NCBI GenBank assembly: GCA_019321725.1
Contig: CM033124.1
Location: 15,761,493 to 15,825,492 of the forward strand
From: Paulownia fortunei
Lineage: Eukaryota > Streptophyta > Magnoliopsida > Lamiales > Paulowniaceae
Length of the DNA stretch: 64,000 nt
Direction: 5' to 3'
Positions 10,919 through 21,980 of the stretch are shown piece by piece. Within the stretch, counting starts at the first letter, position 1, and each line of letters begins with the position of its first letter. A program made the translations under genes and the position numbers. Below the pieces are notes generated by a model. The model made no database searches, was not told the DNA's origin, and saw nothing but the letters and a program-made list of their open reading frames with translations.

Positions 10919-13900
10919 GTAAATCTTCTTCAAAATACAGTAATTTTAACACAAGAAGGATAATGAATATTCTGAAGTAGTACTCATTTGAAACTACTTC
11001 TCCTCCCTTCCTTCCACGATATGTGACTGATAAGATACCAAACCGAAAGCCATATTAGAAGGGAATCCGGGGTGTCAATGGGTTTGGGATGGCTATACGG
11101 GTATAAGGATGGGTAATGACTCTTATTTTTCTCAAAATTCAGTAGGGTCCAGACAACCGGCTCCATATAGATGGTATAAATTACTTCATTCATTTCTCAT
11201 TTCCCCTATTTCCCTCCCTATATGGAAATTAGTGTGAGTCGGTCCTCACTCCTCACTGAGCCTTCACTCCACGGTCCAAAAGATTTCAATATTTGTTTCA
11301 TTTTTTTTTTTAATGAAGAATTAATTTTCTTGACTCTGAAATGTTTTAACAAGAAATATTTTTCGAACTATTATAACATCTGGAAAATTCAAGGAAAATT
11401 TCATTAGAATAAGCATTAGCGCAATCACTGATCTCTTTGGAGAAGCTAGTAGATGAAGATGTTTGGTACTAGAAACTAGTCATAATTTTTCCTTGAAGGA
11501 TTGAATTTGAAACATAGGGAAGTTGTAATAATTAGCCTTGCATTAGTCAATTAATGTTTGGACATTTTCCAAATACATAGGGTAGCGGTTCCGCAGCTTC
11601 AAACGGTTGGATCCCTCCAAAGCGACGCGAGGCAAATTTCTAGTCTAATTTTTCTTTGGTGGGGGCAAATCTTAAGTTGAGCCAAGCCTATCACTCTGAA
11701 TCCAATCGACACATTTTTCTCACCAATTTTCTTATCTTAATCCCACGAGCTCATCTTATTATTGGTTTATTTTATGTTCAAACACGTCCGCATTAGTCAT
11801 CCATCCTCTTATTATTTAAGTGGTATTAATGTGAACATTTAAATTTATTATTTTGAACTAGTGCCTAGTGGATATCGAGTATAAAAGTAGAAAAAAGAGA
11901 ATTATAGTATGCAAAATTCTATTATACAATTATATAAGTTAATTAAGTTCATAACTCATTTAAATATATAAAAGAACTAATTATAAAAATTATCTTGAGG
12001 TTTATTCTATATATAGAAACTACTCTTCTAAGTTTCGAAATTATAAACACTATCTTTAGTTCATTTCCAATCTATTTTTTTTGCAAGATGAAGGTAAATT
12101 TTTATTTGAATCATACTCTTATAAATTGATATCACATAAAGTTCGTTTTTATGCACACAAACTCCTAATAACTCAACTTCGTCTCCTTGCCCACTTGTAG
12201 ATATATTTTCATGGAATGAAGGAGTACAAAAGCTCGTGCTAGTGGTGGTGACAACCATAACGACGGTGATAGAAAATTTGTGATAATGGAGGTCTAGAAA
12301 ATAAGTAGTGGAGGTGATCATGGATGGTGGTTGTAGTGAAACAAAGTTGAGGTGACAATAACAATTGTGATGATGGTTGTTGATGATAGCTAGTGAAGAG
12401 ATCGAGGTTGTTGGGTTGATAGCAAGTGGTTAAGGGCTTTTAGACGGAGTCTGTATTGTATGGGATGAGATAATTTAATTTAATTTTTTTTTAAAAAAAA
12501 TTGAAAATAGTGTTTTTTATCCTATGAAGTGAGTAAAGAAAAAGTGAATTCTTTATTGAAAATTTGTCATTTAAGTTGGGTTTGACTTAACTTTTACTAA
12601 TAATTTAAGTTTTATTTAATAAAAATAAAATTATTTGGTTTAACGCAATCTATGTCGACGGTAGATGAATTTAATATATTTAATTTTTTAAAATTAATTT
12701 TTGGATGGATGTAAAATTAATGCATAAAGTGAACTATTTAAAAAGTTTAATTGTTGAAAAAGAAAAATAGGAAAGTGAAAAGCAACATATCACATATTGA
12801 AAAAAGTGTAAAAGTAAGATCATTTTATTAAGTACAATTTCAAAGACTTAAGTTTTGTTGAGAACTTTTATAGGTATAGTATTGAATTGGCTAAAATTAT
12901 CTTGACAAAATAATAATTTAAAATCAAGATAAGAAGTAGACTCTTTTTCTGTAATATGAAATTGCCCCACACTTAATGCTTATAAAATATGGTAATCGTC
13001 TCTCAAGATATAACGATTTTATATCTTGTGATAGTTGTATTATAAATTACAAGAATGTTAAACTTATAAAAGTATTTAGAACTTTCTTTTGAATTTGAGA
13101 GAAAGATAAAAAAAGTTTGAATGTGATGAAAATGATGAAATTTGAGGGTCTATTTATAATTTTCGAAGAGTTGTGGTGTCAATTCGTGAGTGAGAGTAAT
13201 TTTTGATCCAAATCAATATGAGTCGTACGATTGCATTATTCTTCGAAAATCCACACTTTTACAGTGAATTCCTTGCCAATGATCAATTTTAACCATCTGA
13301 TCACAACTCTCTACGAAGATCCACACCCCTTACAGTGAGCTCTTACCAATTGAACAGACATGTCAGTGATTCGGTCTACTCATAGCCTTTGGACGCATCT
13401 TGTCAGAAGCTGTGTATCTGGTCACGTCTATTTAGCTTCTAATTGCACGTTGTCTTGCCACGCGTACGCAATTGGATGCATATACCACATCAATGAACAC
13501 TAGCCACGTCACTGAGGTACACGAGCTCCTCCCTTCGATGCGTACATGCTAAATGTAAAGTGTGCCTCTAAAGCGTCAAATGCGACATTTGGGACGTGCG
13601 CGCGGGTGTGAGTTTGGATGGTGCGTAGCTCCTTAAATTAGCTAAAGGTAGCCAAAGGACTACTATAGTGCACTATAGGAGATCTCCACTTGATTACTCT
13701 TACTAAAGTGAGATTTTATATATATAAGATAAAGTTGTTCAACTTTTTTAATGTGTGATTGTAGCTTTTTACATTCCCAATTTTTTCTATTTAATTATTT
13801 ATTTAAGTGACTTATTTTATCCATTAATTTCTCATTCATTTCAAATTGATTTTGAGAAATCAAATATACTAAACTTATCTACTCACGGCATAGATTATGT

Positions 13901-14678
13901 TTAATCAACTTATATTTATTTTTATAAAATAGAATTCACTTTATTTATTGATTAAAGTTGGGTCAAAATTCAATTTTCAATACCAATTTCTTATAAGTTT
14001 GGACCCCAAGAGGTAGCAATAATCTTTGGAAAGGGGATGATCTACATTCTAGTAGAGTCAAACCAAAATCTATGCACGGTCGGCTTGGCTGGTTCCAGGC
14101 TTGATTAGTCCATCCAATAAATTCATTTTAGACAAAATATTTTTTATTAAAATTTTAATTTATTTTCTTATAATCCGAACGTAACAAGTGGAAATATTAG
14201 AAGATGACATGTGAGCTGTGCGGAATCAACTGATGAGGTGAACGGATGTCCAATCAACGTCATATAGTACTTGTTGATAATGATGTCTGCCGAGTTAATA
14301 CTGAATGGATGTGGCTATCTAGTAATTTATGTTTGCCGCTAATAACCTATCAATAAATAAATATATTTGACATTTTAATTCAATTTAATCAGTTCTTCTC
14401 TTCTTATCCTAAGTTTCTAAAAGAGAGTTAAGAAATACTTTTAGTTTGTAGTTCTTGTGATTTGTAGTATAACTATTACAAAAAGTTAAATATTGTGTCA
14501 AATTCTGTAAGCACCATGTATGATTTAATTTTGTATTAAGATAAAGAATATAACTCTTGCCTCAACTAAAAGTGTATATATTGTTACTTTGATCAAATAG
14601 TTACAACAATTTAGTAAATTATACCTACCCGATTTTTCTACACTCTTAAATAAACATAAGCTTGGAAATTAAAAATAG
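10919..14678. other. Intergenic DNA with low-complexity and transposon-like remnants
   Basis: No coding sequence is recognised; the minus-strand open frame 12061-12321 is low-complexity. About 13230-13620 is clearly less AT-rich and holds an internal duplication, with GATCCACA and TTACAGTGA motifs recurring at about 13232-13283 and 13311-13362. It looks like a remnant of a retrotransposon LTR, but I could not define ends. The rest is AT-rich and featureless. Confidence 0.5.
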
Positions 14679-15389
14679 GACAAAATATATAAAACCTCCT
14701 TGAACTTCACCTATAGTCGCAAACACCCCCATAAACTTGCAAATATAATACTTATTCCCTGAATTATGTGTTTAAACAAAATTGCCCTTAATGTGTGATC
14801 AATTTATATAGTTTTTATTTATTTTAAATATTTTGCATCCCAAATTTATTTTAAATTATTAAATTTTATATTTTTAAAAGTAATTAGTAACTTAAGTAAT
14901 TCAAATTTAAAAAACTAAATTAATTAATGATTATAATAAATACCCCAAAAATATTAAATGTGAAAAAATTACTTTGATTAATTGAATTCAAAATAAAGTA
15001 TTAACTATTTAATCAAAAAAATTTGAACTCTTTTGGATAAAATAAATAAATGTCTCTATTGATATTCAAATAATTAAAATAATTTTCATGTTTAATATGT
15101 TTTTTTGTAATTATACTTTTTAATTACTTTAATTTTTTAAAATTTAAATTACTTAATTATTAATTTCTTTTTAAAATATATATATATATAATTTAAAATA
15201 CTTTTTCTATTTTAGAAAAATAAAATAAAATTTAGAATGCAAAATATTCACAATAAACTTAAAACTATATAAATTGATTGAATTAAGAATAATTTTGTCT
15301 AATAATATAATTTAGAAGGATAAGTGTTATATTTACATATTTATGGAATGTTTGCTATGTGAAATTCAAAGAGTTTTATATATTTTGTC
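14679..15389. mobile_element. Foldback MITE of about 711 bp with long terminal inverted repeats
   Basis: The left end begins GACAAAATATATAAAAC and the right end is its inverse (GTTTTATATATTTTGTC, ending at 15389). The inverted similarity runs about 130 bp inward, through AAATATAA-ACTTAT and AATTTATATAGTTTT, and continues more weakly (AATATTTTGCAT on both arms), so nearly the whole element can fold into one hairpin of arms about 330 bp long. No open reading frame is present. This is a non-autonomous DNA transposon; the target-site duplication is not certain. It ends about 240 bp upstream of the first 5' UTR exon boundary of the next gene, so it sits in that gene's promoter region. Confidence 0.85.
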
Positions 15390-15633
15390 TTTAATAATAA
15401 CTCACCCTTCTAAAAACCTCCTAGGGCTAGATTAGATCATAACCGTTTGTCAAACGGACCAATTGGCAATATTATTGAGCGATCTTTTCCTTTATTTCTT
15501 GTATTTAAATCTTTTGTGCGTTAATTAATTCCACATAACTCTCTCTATTCCTCCCCTCCTGAAGAAACCCTCCCCATCCGTTGTCGACAGAAAAGAGGCG
15601 GCTCAGCTTCACCCTTCGGATTCTCTTTCTCAA

Positions 15634-15958
15634 GTGAGTTCTTTTTTTTTTATATCTATTGCCAAATCCTTTTTGTTTTACTAGTCTGAGTAAATTAACC
15701 TGTCGATTTTTGCTTCTTTTGATTTCACACTCTGGTTACCTAATTACGATTCTTGTTTATTTTTCGTTAGAACGTGTTTTCTTAAGCAATTTTTTTTGAA
15801 TAAAACTAGGTTATAAAGCTGAAACTTCTTCCTGTTATGGCGGCATTATCAGTTCTAATTTGGTCTATGCCGACCCAATTGCACAGTCCTACTTACATGA
15901 TTCATCATGGCTACTTGATTTGAACCTTGCTCATCCTCTTTGTTGATAATCTTTTCAG
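15634..15958 (+). other. 5' UTR intron of the STIPL1-like gene
   Basis: The donor CAA|GTGAGTT at 15634 and the acceptor TTTTCAG ending at 15958, after a T-rich stretch, define a leader intron 66 bp before the ATG. A TATA-like TATTTAAAT lies near 15500. A leader intron in front of an otherwise uninterrupted coding region is common in plant housekeeping genes. It is inferred from splice signals only. Confidence 0.6.
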
Positions 15959-16024
15959 GCTACTATTCTTACCAATTTTGGTGATAATTTTTCTGGCTAA
16001 TATTCTTACCAAAATTATAAGAAG

Positions 16025-18591
16025 ATGGATGAGTATCAGGAAATGGAAAGGTTTGGCATGGATAATGATTACGAAGATGGTCAGTGGATTGGTGGCGAAT
16101 TTTATGGCAAGCGCAGACAGAAACATGCCCAGACCAAAGATGACATTCTTTATGGTGTGTTCGCCGCTGGTGATAGTGACTCTGACTCTCATGATGGGCT
16201 GGGATCAAAGAAGCGCAGGAAGAATCTAGCCAAGAAGACTGACTACACCAAGCCAGTCAATTTTGTTTCGACTGGCTCTGTTATGCCCAGTCAGGAGATT
16301 GATCGTAATACCAAGGAGGATAATGAAGTACTTGATGAAGGTGATGTCAAACCTGCTGGTTTAGGCCTTGGATTCGGTTCTGCTTCTTCCAGGAATGTAA
16401 CTCGTGAAGTGGCATATGCACATGAAGACAAGAATGAAGATGATGACTTCCTGCCCTCTGTCTTTGGGAAGAAGATCAAGGAAGGTGCCCAGTTGCGACG
16501 AGAAAGGGAAAAGGAGAAGTCCATGCTAGCCAATAAGTCATCTCAAGCTGGCAGGAGAGAGTTGGACCCAACTGGTGTTGGTGCCTTTGAGAAGCATACC
16601 AAGGGTATTGGAATGAGGTTGCTTGAGAAGATGGGCTACAAAGGAGGTGGCCTTGGTAAAAATGAGCAGGGAATTGTTGCTCCTATTGAAGCCAAGTTGC
16701 GCCCCAAGAATATGGGAATGGGTTTCAATGACTATAAAGAGGCTATTCGTCCAGCAATACAGGAATCAGATGAAAAATCCTTTCCACAACCAGCCAATCT
16801 TTAGAGGGTCGCTCAAAAGATAAGCTTTGGTCAAAGCAAGCTTTGAAGAAGAAGGTTTTTATAACAGCTGAAGAATTGCTGGTCCAGAAGCAAGAGCGGG
16901 GTATTGAAGTTGTTCAGAAGGTTTTTGACATGAGAGGACCGCAGGTTCGGGTTCTGACAAATTTGGAGAACTTGAATGCGGAAGATAAAGCCAGGGAAAA
17001 TGATGTTCCAATGCCTGAACTTCAGCACAATGTCAGATTGATAGTTGATTTGGCTGAGCTTGATATACAGAAGCTTGATAAAGATTTGAGGAACGAGAGG
17101 GAGACTGTGGTTGCTTTGCAGAAGGAAAAGGAGGGGCTGCAAAAAGAGGCACATCACCAGAAGCAGCAGCTTGAAAACATGGAAGTGATAGTGAGTGTAC
17201 TGGACCAAATAGGTGAAAAGAGCTCTTCAGGAACACTGACACTAGAATCCCTTGCTAAATCATTCGTGGATTTGCAGACAAGATTTGCTGATGATTATAC
17301 ATTGTGCAACTTATCATGCATTGCATGCTCATATGCTCTACCTTTATTTATTAGAATATTTCAGGGATGGGACCCCCTTCAGAATCCAACTCATGGAGTT
17401 GAGGTGGTATCCTTGTGGAAGAAATTGTTACAAGGGAAAGATTCATTCAATTTCTCTGGGACAGCCTCTCCGTACATGCAGCTGCTTATGGAAGTTGTAT
17501 TCCCTGCCGTGAGAATATCTGGCACCAACTCTTGGCAGGCACGGGACCCAGAGCCCATGCTTAGGTTTTTGGAGTCTTGGGAAGAACTTCTGCCTCCTCC
17601 TGTCCTACAGACCATAATAGATAATGTAGTTATGCCAAAAATATCAGCTGCTGTGGACTCTTGGGATCCACGTAGAGAAACCATTCCCATTCATTCTTGG
17701 ATCCATCCATGGTTACCATTGTTGGGACACAAGTTAGAGAATTGCTATCACACAATACGTAATAGATTGGCCAGTGTTCTTCATGCTTGGCACCCTAGTG
17801 ATATGTCTGCTTATTACATATTGTCTCCTTGGAAAACTGTGTTCGACTCTGCCAGTTGGGAGCAACTAATGGTTCGATACATCATTCCAAAGTTGTTGAC
17901 TGTCATGCATGATTTACAAATAAATCCTGCTAATCAAAATCTTGACCAATTCTATTGGGTACGAACATGGGTGACCGCTATTCCAACTCATCACATGCTG
18001 CAGTTAATGGATGTTTTTTTCAATAAGTGGCAAGAAGTCTTGTATCATTGGTTATGTTCAAAACCAAATTTTGAGGAAGTGACCAAATGGTATCTTGGCT
18101 GGAAAGAACTTCTTCCTCCTGAACTTCAGGCAAATGAGCATATTCGGTATAGGCTTAATCTTGGTCTAGACATGATGAACCAGGCTGTTGAAGGCATGGA
18201 GGTGGCACCACCAGGTTTAAAAGAGAATATGAGTTATCTTAGGGTGCGTGAACAAAGGCAGTTTGAGACTCAGAAAAAAGCAGCTGCACAAGCTCAACAA
18301 CGGGCCTCTCCAGGCTTGGATAATGTTATTCAAGCAGAGGGCATTAGTGGTGGGCTTGAGATGAGCTTGAAAGAAGTTATTGAAATTCATGCTCAGCATA
18401 ATGGTCTGCTTTTCAAGCCTAAACCTGGAAGAACACAAGATGGGCATCAGATATATGGCTTTGGTAACATAAGCATAATAATAGACTCCCTCAATCAAAA
18501 AGTGTTTGCCCAAACTGAGGACAGATGGTCTCTGGTATCCCTTGAGCAGCTGCTGGAGTTGAATAATCGTTCTAGGTTGAAGCGCCACTGA
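16025..18591 (+). pseudogene. STIPL1: STIPL1/NTR1 (TFIP11-type G-patch splicing factor) with one frameshift
   Basis: The nuclear NTR1/TFIP11 family activates the DEAH helicase that takes apart the intron-lariat spliceosome; in Arabidopsis STIPL1 also affects clock-gene splicing. Part 1 (16025-16804, 259 residues) has the acidic TIP N-terminal domain (about 1-110) and a G-patch (about 191-235: GIGMRLLEKMGYKGGGLGK). Part 2 is open from about 16795 to 18591 in another frame and carries [20 protein letters not shown], a coiled coil, the GCFC-like domain ([45 protein letters not shown]) and a C terminus near [13 protein letters not shown]. The shift at about 16798-16804 equals loss of one base: frame 1 hits TAG right after QPANL, while the conserved GRSK continues in the next frame. 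Together about 855 residues, matching the family's length of about 850. No splice signals there explain the shift. It is either a recent null mutation or a sequence error in a functional gene. Confidence 0.9.
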
Positions 18592-20149
18592 GTTGCGAAA
18601 TTCTTTATGAGAATTGTCCACATAAAACAAATAAGAACCGCTGCAATTGGGAATTGGGCTGTTACTGAGATTTGCTATTTGGTTCCCAGATTCAGAAATC
18701 TAATTCTGCCTTAATTTTTTATTATACAGATATATTTTTCTTGCGGGCGTGTAAACTGTGTTAGCATACTTGCAGCTGTGGTTAACTGTACCTGAAATTT
18801 TCTCTTAAATGCCTGTATTTCACCTTTATTTGTGTGCCATTTGATACACTGATAGATAATTTCAGTTCTCTAGTTCTATGGAGGCTAACTCTATTACTTT
18901 TGGTTTGTTAACAGTAGTTGCTTTCAGAATAACGGTCTTGAGAAAATGCAAAATAAGGTTACTGTTCATAAAGAATAGCTTGTATGGATCATTGTTGAAG
19001 CTATATTCTTATAATATACTTTTTATTGGTTTGCCTTTTGATTAATCAGCGATTTATCTCAATTTCTTTTTGTATTTGTTGCAGGAGTTTCTAGATAAAA
19101 TATAATATACTTGTGTACTTAAAAGTGGTATACTGTTAACTATATGTTGATGATGATGAAGAAAAAGTTAATCATTCCTTGGGCAGGCACCTTGCAATTT
19201 GCATTGAGCAGTTCATCTTTTCGGAGATTAGGGTTAAAATCTTGCAGTTTAGGTTTCTGGTGATGGCCAAGTGTTTTGGTATTAAAAGTAGGGGTTTCCA
19301 TTGTCCAGGGAGCACAGTAGCTGGAAGGGATGCTTCCACAATGTAGTACTGATGAATGGCAGATATTGAGGCTGTGCTTGATAAAATTTTTTGGGAGATT
19401 TTCATCTATGAATATTTTTTTTCAAAGATTTTGTTTGGTTATGAGTTTTTTTTTTAATTTAAAATATATTTTTTTCACTTTTAAAAACTATTTTCACATC
19501 CAATTATGTTTTTATAAAAAAATAATATTTCACATAAAAACTTAAATATTTAATCTTTGATTTACATATTATCTTCAAAATATATTTTATATCCCAATAC
19601 ATTTTAAAAGAAAAATTATATTATATCAAATGTAATAATTATATTTTTATACAATTTCAAAATTCATTTGTAGCTCATTTCTATGGACTGGCATGTGTCT
19701 GCTCGTAACTACCAAATGAAATAATCAAGCAAAATTTCTGCTTGCACCCTGGGAAGGGTAATAAAATTCAAGATATCAAATATCCAGAGGGCTTCACCAC
19801 CCGAGTCATTAATGCAATAAGCAGTATCATCATAGGATCGAGTCTGGAGTAACTCGAATATACGTCGTGGGAGATATGTCATATATGTTACAGAAGCTTT
19901 TGGCTACCAGTCACATTTGAATTCTGAAGCTTGTTAAGATTCCTCTCACCGTACATTAAAGGGGCAAGCTTTAATCAGTATTTGCTTATTAATTGGAAGA
20001 AACTTCAAAGAAAATGTGATTTCTGTTTCTGTTCATATATATGAACTTCAAATTGAGATTTAAGTTTATTTCAAGGTTCAATTTCAACATTCATCATTTC
20101 TATATAATTGGGGGAGGGGGTCAACAAAAATCATATTTGCATTTATGAT
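18592..20149. other. 3' flank of the STIPL1-like gene and AT-rich intergenic DNA
   Basis: The first 250 bp or so are the likely 3' UTR. The stretch 19420-19660 is very A/T-rich. A more balanced segment at 19700-19990 has no coding signal that I recognise on either strand. Confidence 0.55.
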
Positions 20150-20941
20150 ATTATAAAGTGGGTAAATGACATCCCTCCAATGTTAACTATTTTGATATTG
20201 TACTTTTCAAAATTAATTTAAAAATATTTGATTCTCAACTTATATTTGTTATAATATTCTATTCTAAATAGTATTTTTAGATCATATTTTTATCGAAATG
20301 TTCTTCGTCACTCCTCGTTGCTAATTCCCCCCCCCCCCCTCTTTTCTACTCAAAAGCCAAATAAAATTTTTCTGATGTTGTTCAATAACTGTTAATAATG
20401 AAAACAAGATAAATAGTTGTACTTTTGTTACAAAAATTATTGATAATTAATAATTTACTGTTTTTTCTTTTTTCCCGCTCAAAGGTTAAGAAAAATATTT
20501 TGTAGTATTTTTTAATTACTACCAATGTCAAAGGCACAACAAAATTGGTATTTTTGGTACAAATTGGTTGCGAAGAGTGACTATATATAATATGAGTTCT
20601 CATACAATGGATTAAAGCTTTCTAAATGATTACATAAGTATTGTATTTTTCGTTGTCATCACCTGCAACCACTTAATATATATTTTTTACTTGATCGATA
20701 ACAAAAATCACAATAATGATTGTGCTTTTATTATTAACAGTAATATAAAATATTACAAAATTTTTTACTTAGCTTTTGAGAGAAAAAGAAACCAAAAAAA
20801 TGCACAGTTGAAAAAGAGATAAATGGGTGACAAAGTATTATAATAAAATATAAGTTGACAAATTATTTTAGTTAATTTTAGAGGGTGAAGTGTGAAAATG
20901 ATTAAATTTGGAAGGTGAAGTGACATTCGGCAATAAAATTT
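20150..20941. mobile_element. Foldback MITE of about 790 bp with long imperfect inverted repeats
   Basis: The left arm (GGTAAATGACATCCCTCCAA, then CTCAACTTATATTTGTTATAA) pairs with the inverse of the right arm (GCCGAATGTCACTTCACCTT, then GTCAACTTATATTTTATTATAA) with equal spacing. Further in, CTCAAAAGCCAAATAAAA and ACTGTTAATAATGAAAA pair with CTCAAAAGCTAAGTAAAA and ACTGTTAATAATAAAAG. Almost the whole element is one degenerate palindrome. It includes a run of 13 C at about 20327-20339. There is no coding potential. Ends are approximate and no clear target-site duplication is seen. Confidence 0.75.
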
Positions 20942-21980
20942 AATTACGAATATATTAAAAACACATCCATGTAATTACATTCACATTTTAAATATACTCA
21001 TTTCTAACTATATCAATATGATGGTACTAATAAATTGATAATTTAATAAATTTATTTAGTTTTTTTAAGTGGTGGAAAAATGGTCATGACTTTTGATTGG
21101 GTTTTTTAATGGAGCAAATGTAGATTTAATGTTTTTGTAATTAAAAAAGATGGAGGAAGAAGTTGATAATTTAACTATTTTAAAAAGAAAGCAAGTGTAA
21201 TTAATCCATCAATTTATTATGATTTTAATAAATATTTAATTATTTTTATTTTATCATAATTAGAGTTAATTATAATTTAATTTATAGTGATTTTATGATG
21301 GTTTTAGTAGCCTATTAATCTCTTATAACATAAAACTTCGGCACTTTCTTATAAAGGAGGTTATGATCCAGTTTTTTAGCACATTGGAATTGTGAGTATA
21401 GAGTTTTAATGAAAACTTTTAATGATTAAAATTTTGGTGATAATAGCTTTAAACTATAGAAAAGACAAATAGTTTTTATGCTTTATTTCGAATAAAGGAA
21501 AGATATTCCATTTATTTTATTTTAATAATTTTGTCAAGTATTCTAGTTTCATTGATTCCTGCCTATTTACTAGCTCAAATAAAATATGATCAAATTTTAA
21601 TGTGGCCACAAAAAAAAAAAAAATGAGAAATTATATATAAATCATAAGACACATATATCTTTTTTTCAATTTTTTTGGGAAAAAAAATTCACTGTTACAT
21701 TTTTCAGTAAAGAAATATCAGTAATGTTAAAAGATTAGGAAAAGAGATTTTACTGGAATTTACTCCAATTTAAAAAAGACAATTACAATTTACAGGTAAC
21801 CACAATCACAAGTCCTGGTATTTTTGCTGCTGGTTTATATAGAGACAAGGAAGGGCAACTCTGAGAGATAAGCACCACTCTTTCACGAAACGCATCCAAA
21901 CGGCATAAGCGGAAGACTATTCTGAGGCTATCAAACAAACCAAGCCCAATACTCCCCTTCCACAACAGTAGATCCGTTGG
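20942..21980. other. AT-rich intergenic DNA and promoter region of the BolA gene
   Basis: A long A/T-rich stretch with no gene. Composition becomes balanced at about 21780, which is the likely start of the 5' UTR and core promoter of the following gene. Confidence 0.5.

Noticed and set aside
12061..12321. Minus-strand 86-residue open frame
   Set aside because: Low-complexity Val/Thr/Ser stretches, no domain, no conserved start or splice context.
16831..17242. Minus-strand open frames opposite the STIPL1-like gene
   Set aside because: Antisense of the coiled-coil coding region, Leu/Pro/Ser-rich as expected, with no domain.
19172..19405. Minus-strand 77-residue open frame downstream of the STIPL1-like gene
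   Set aside because: No recognisable motif, and it lies in sequence that reads like 3' flank.
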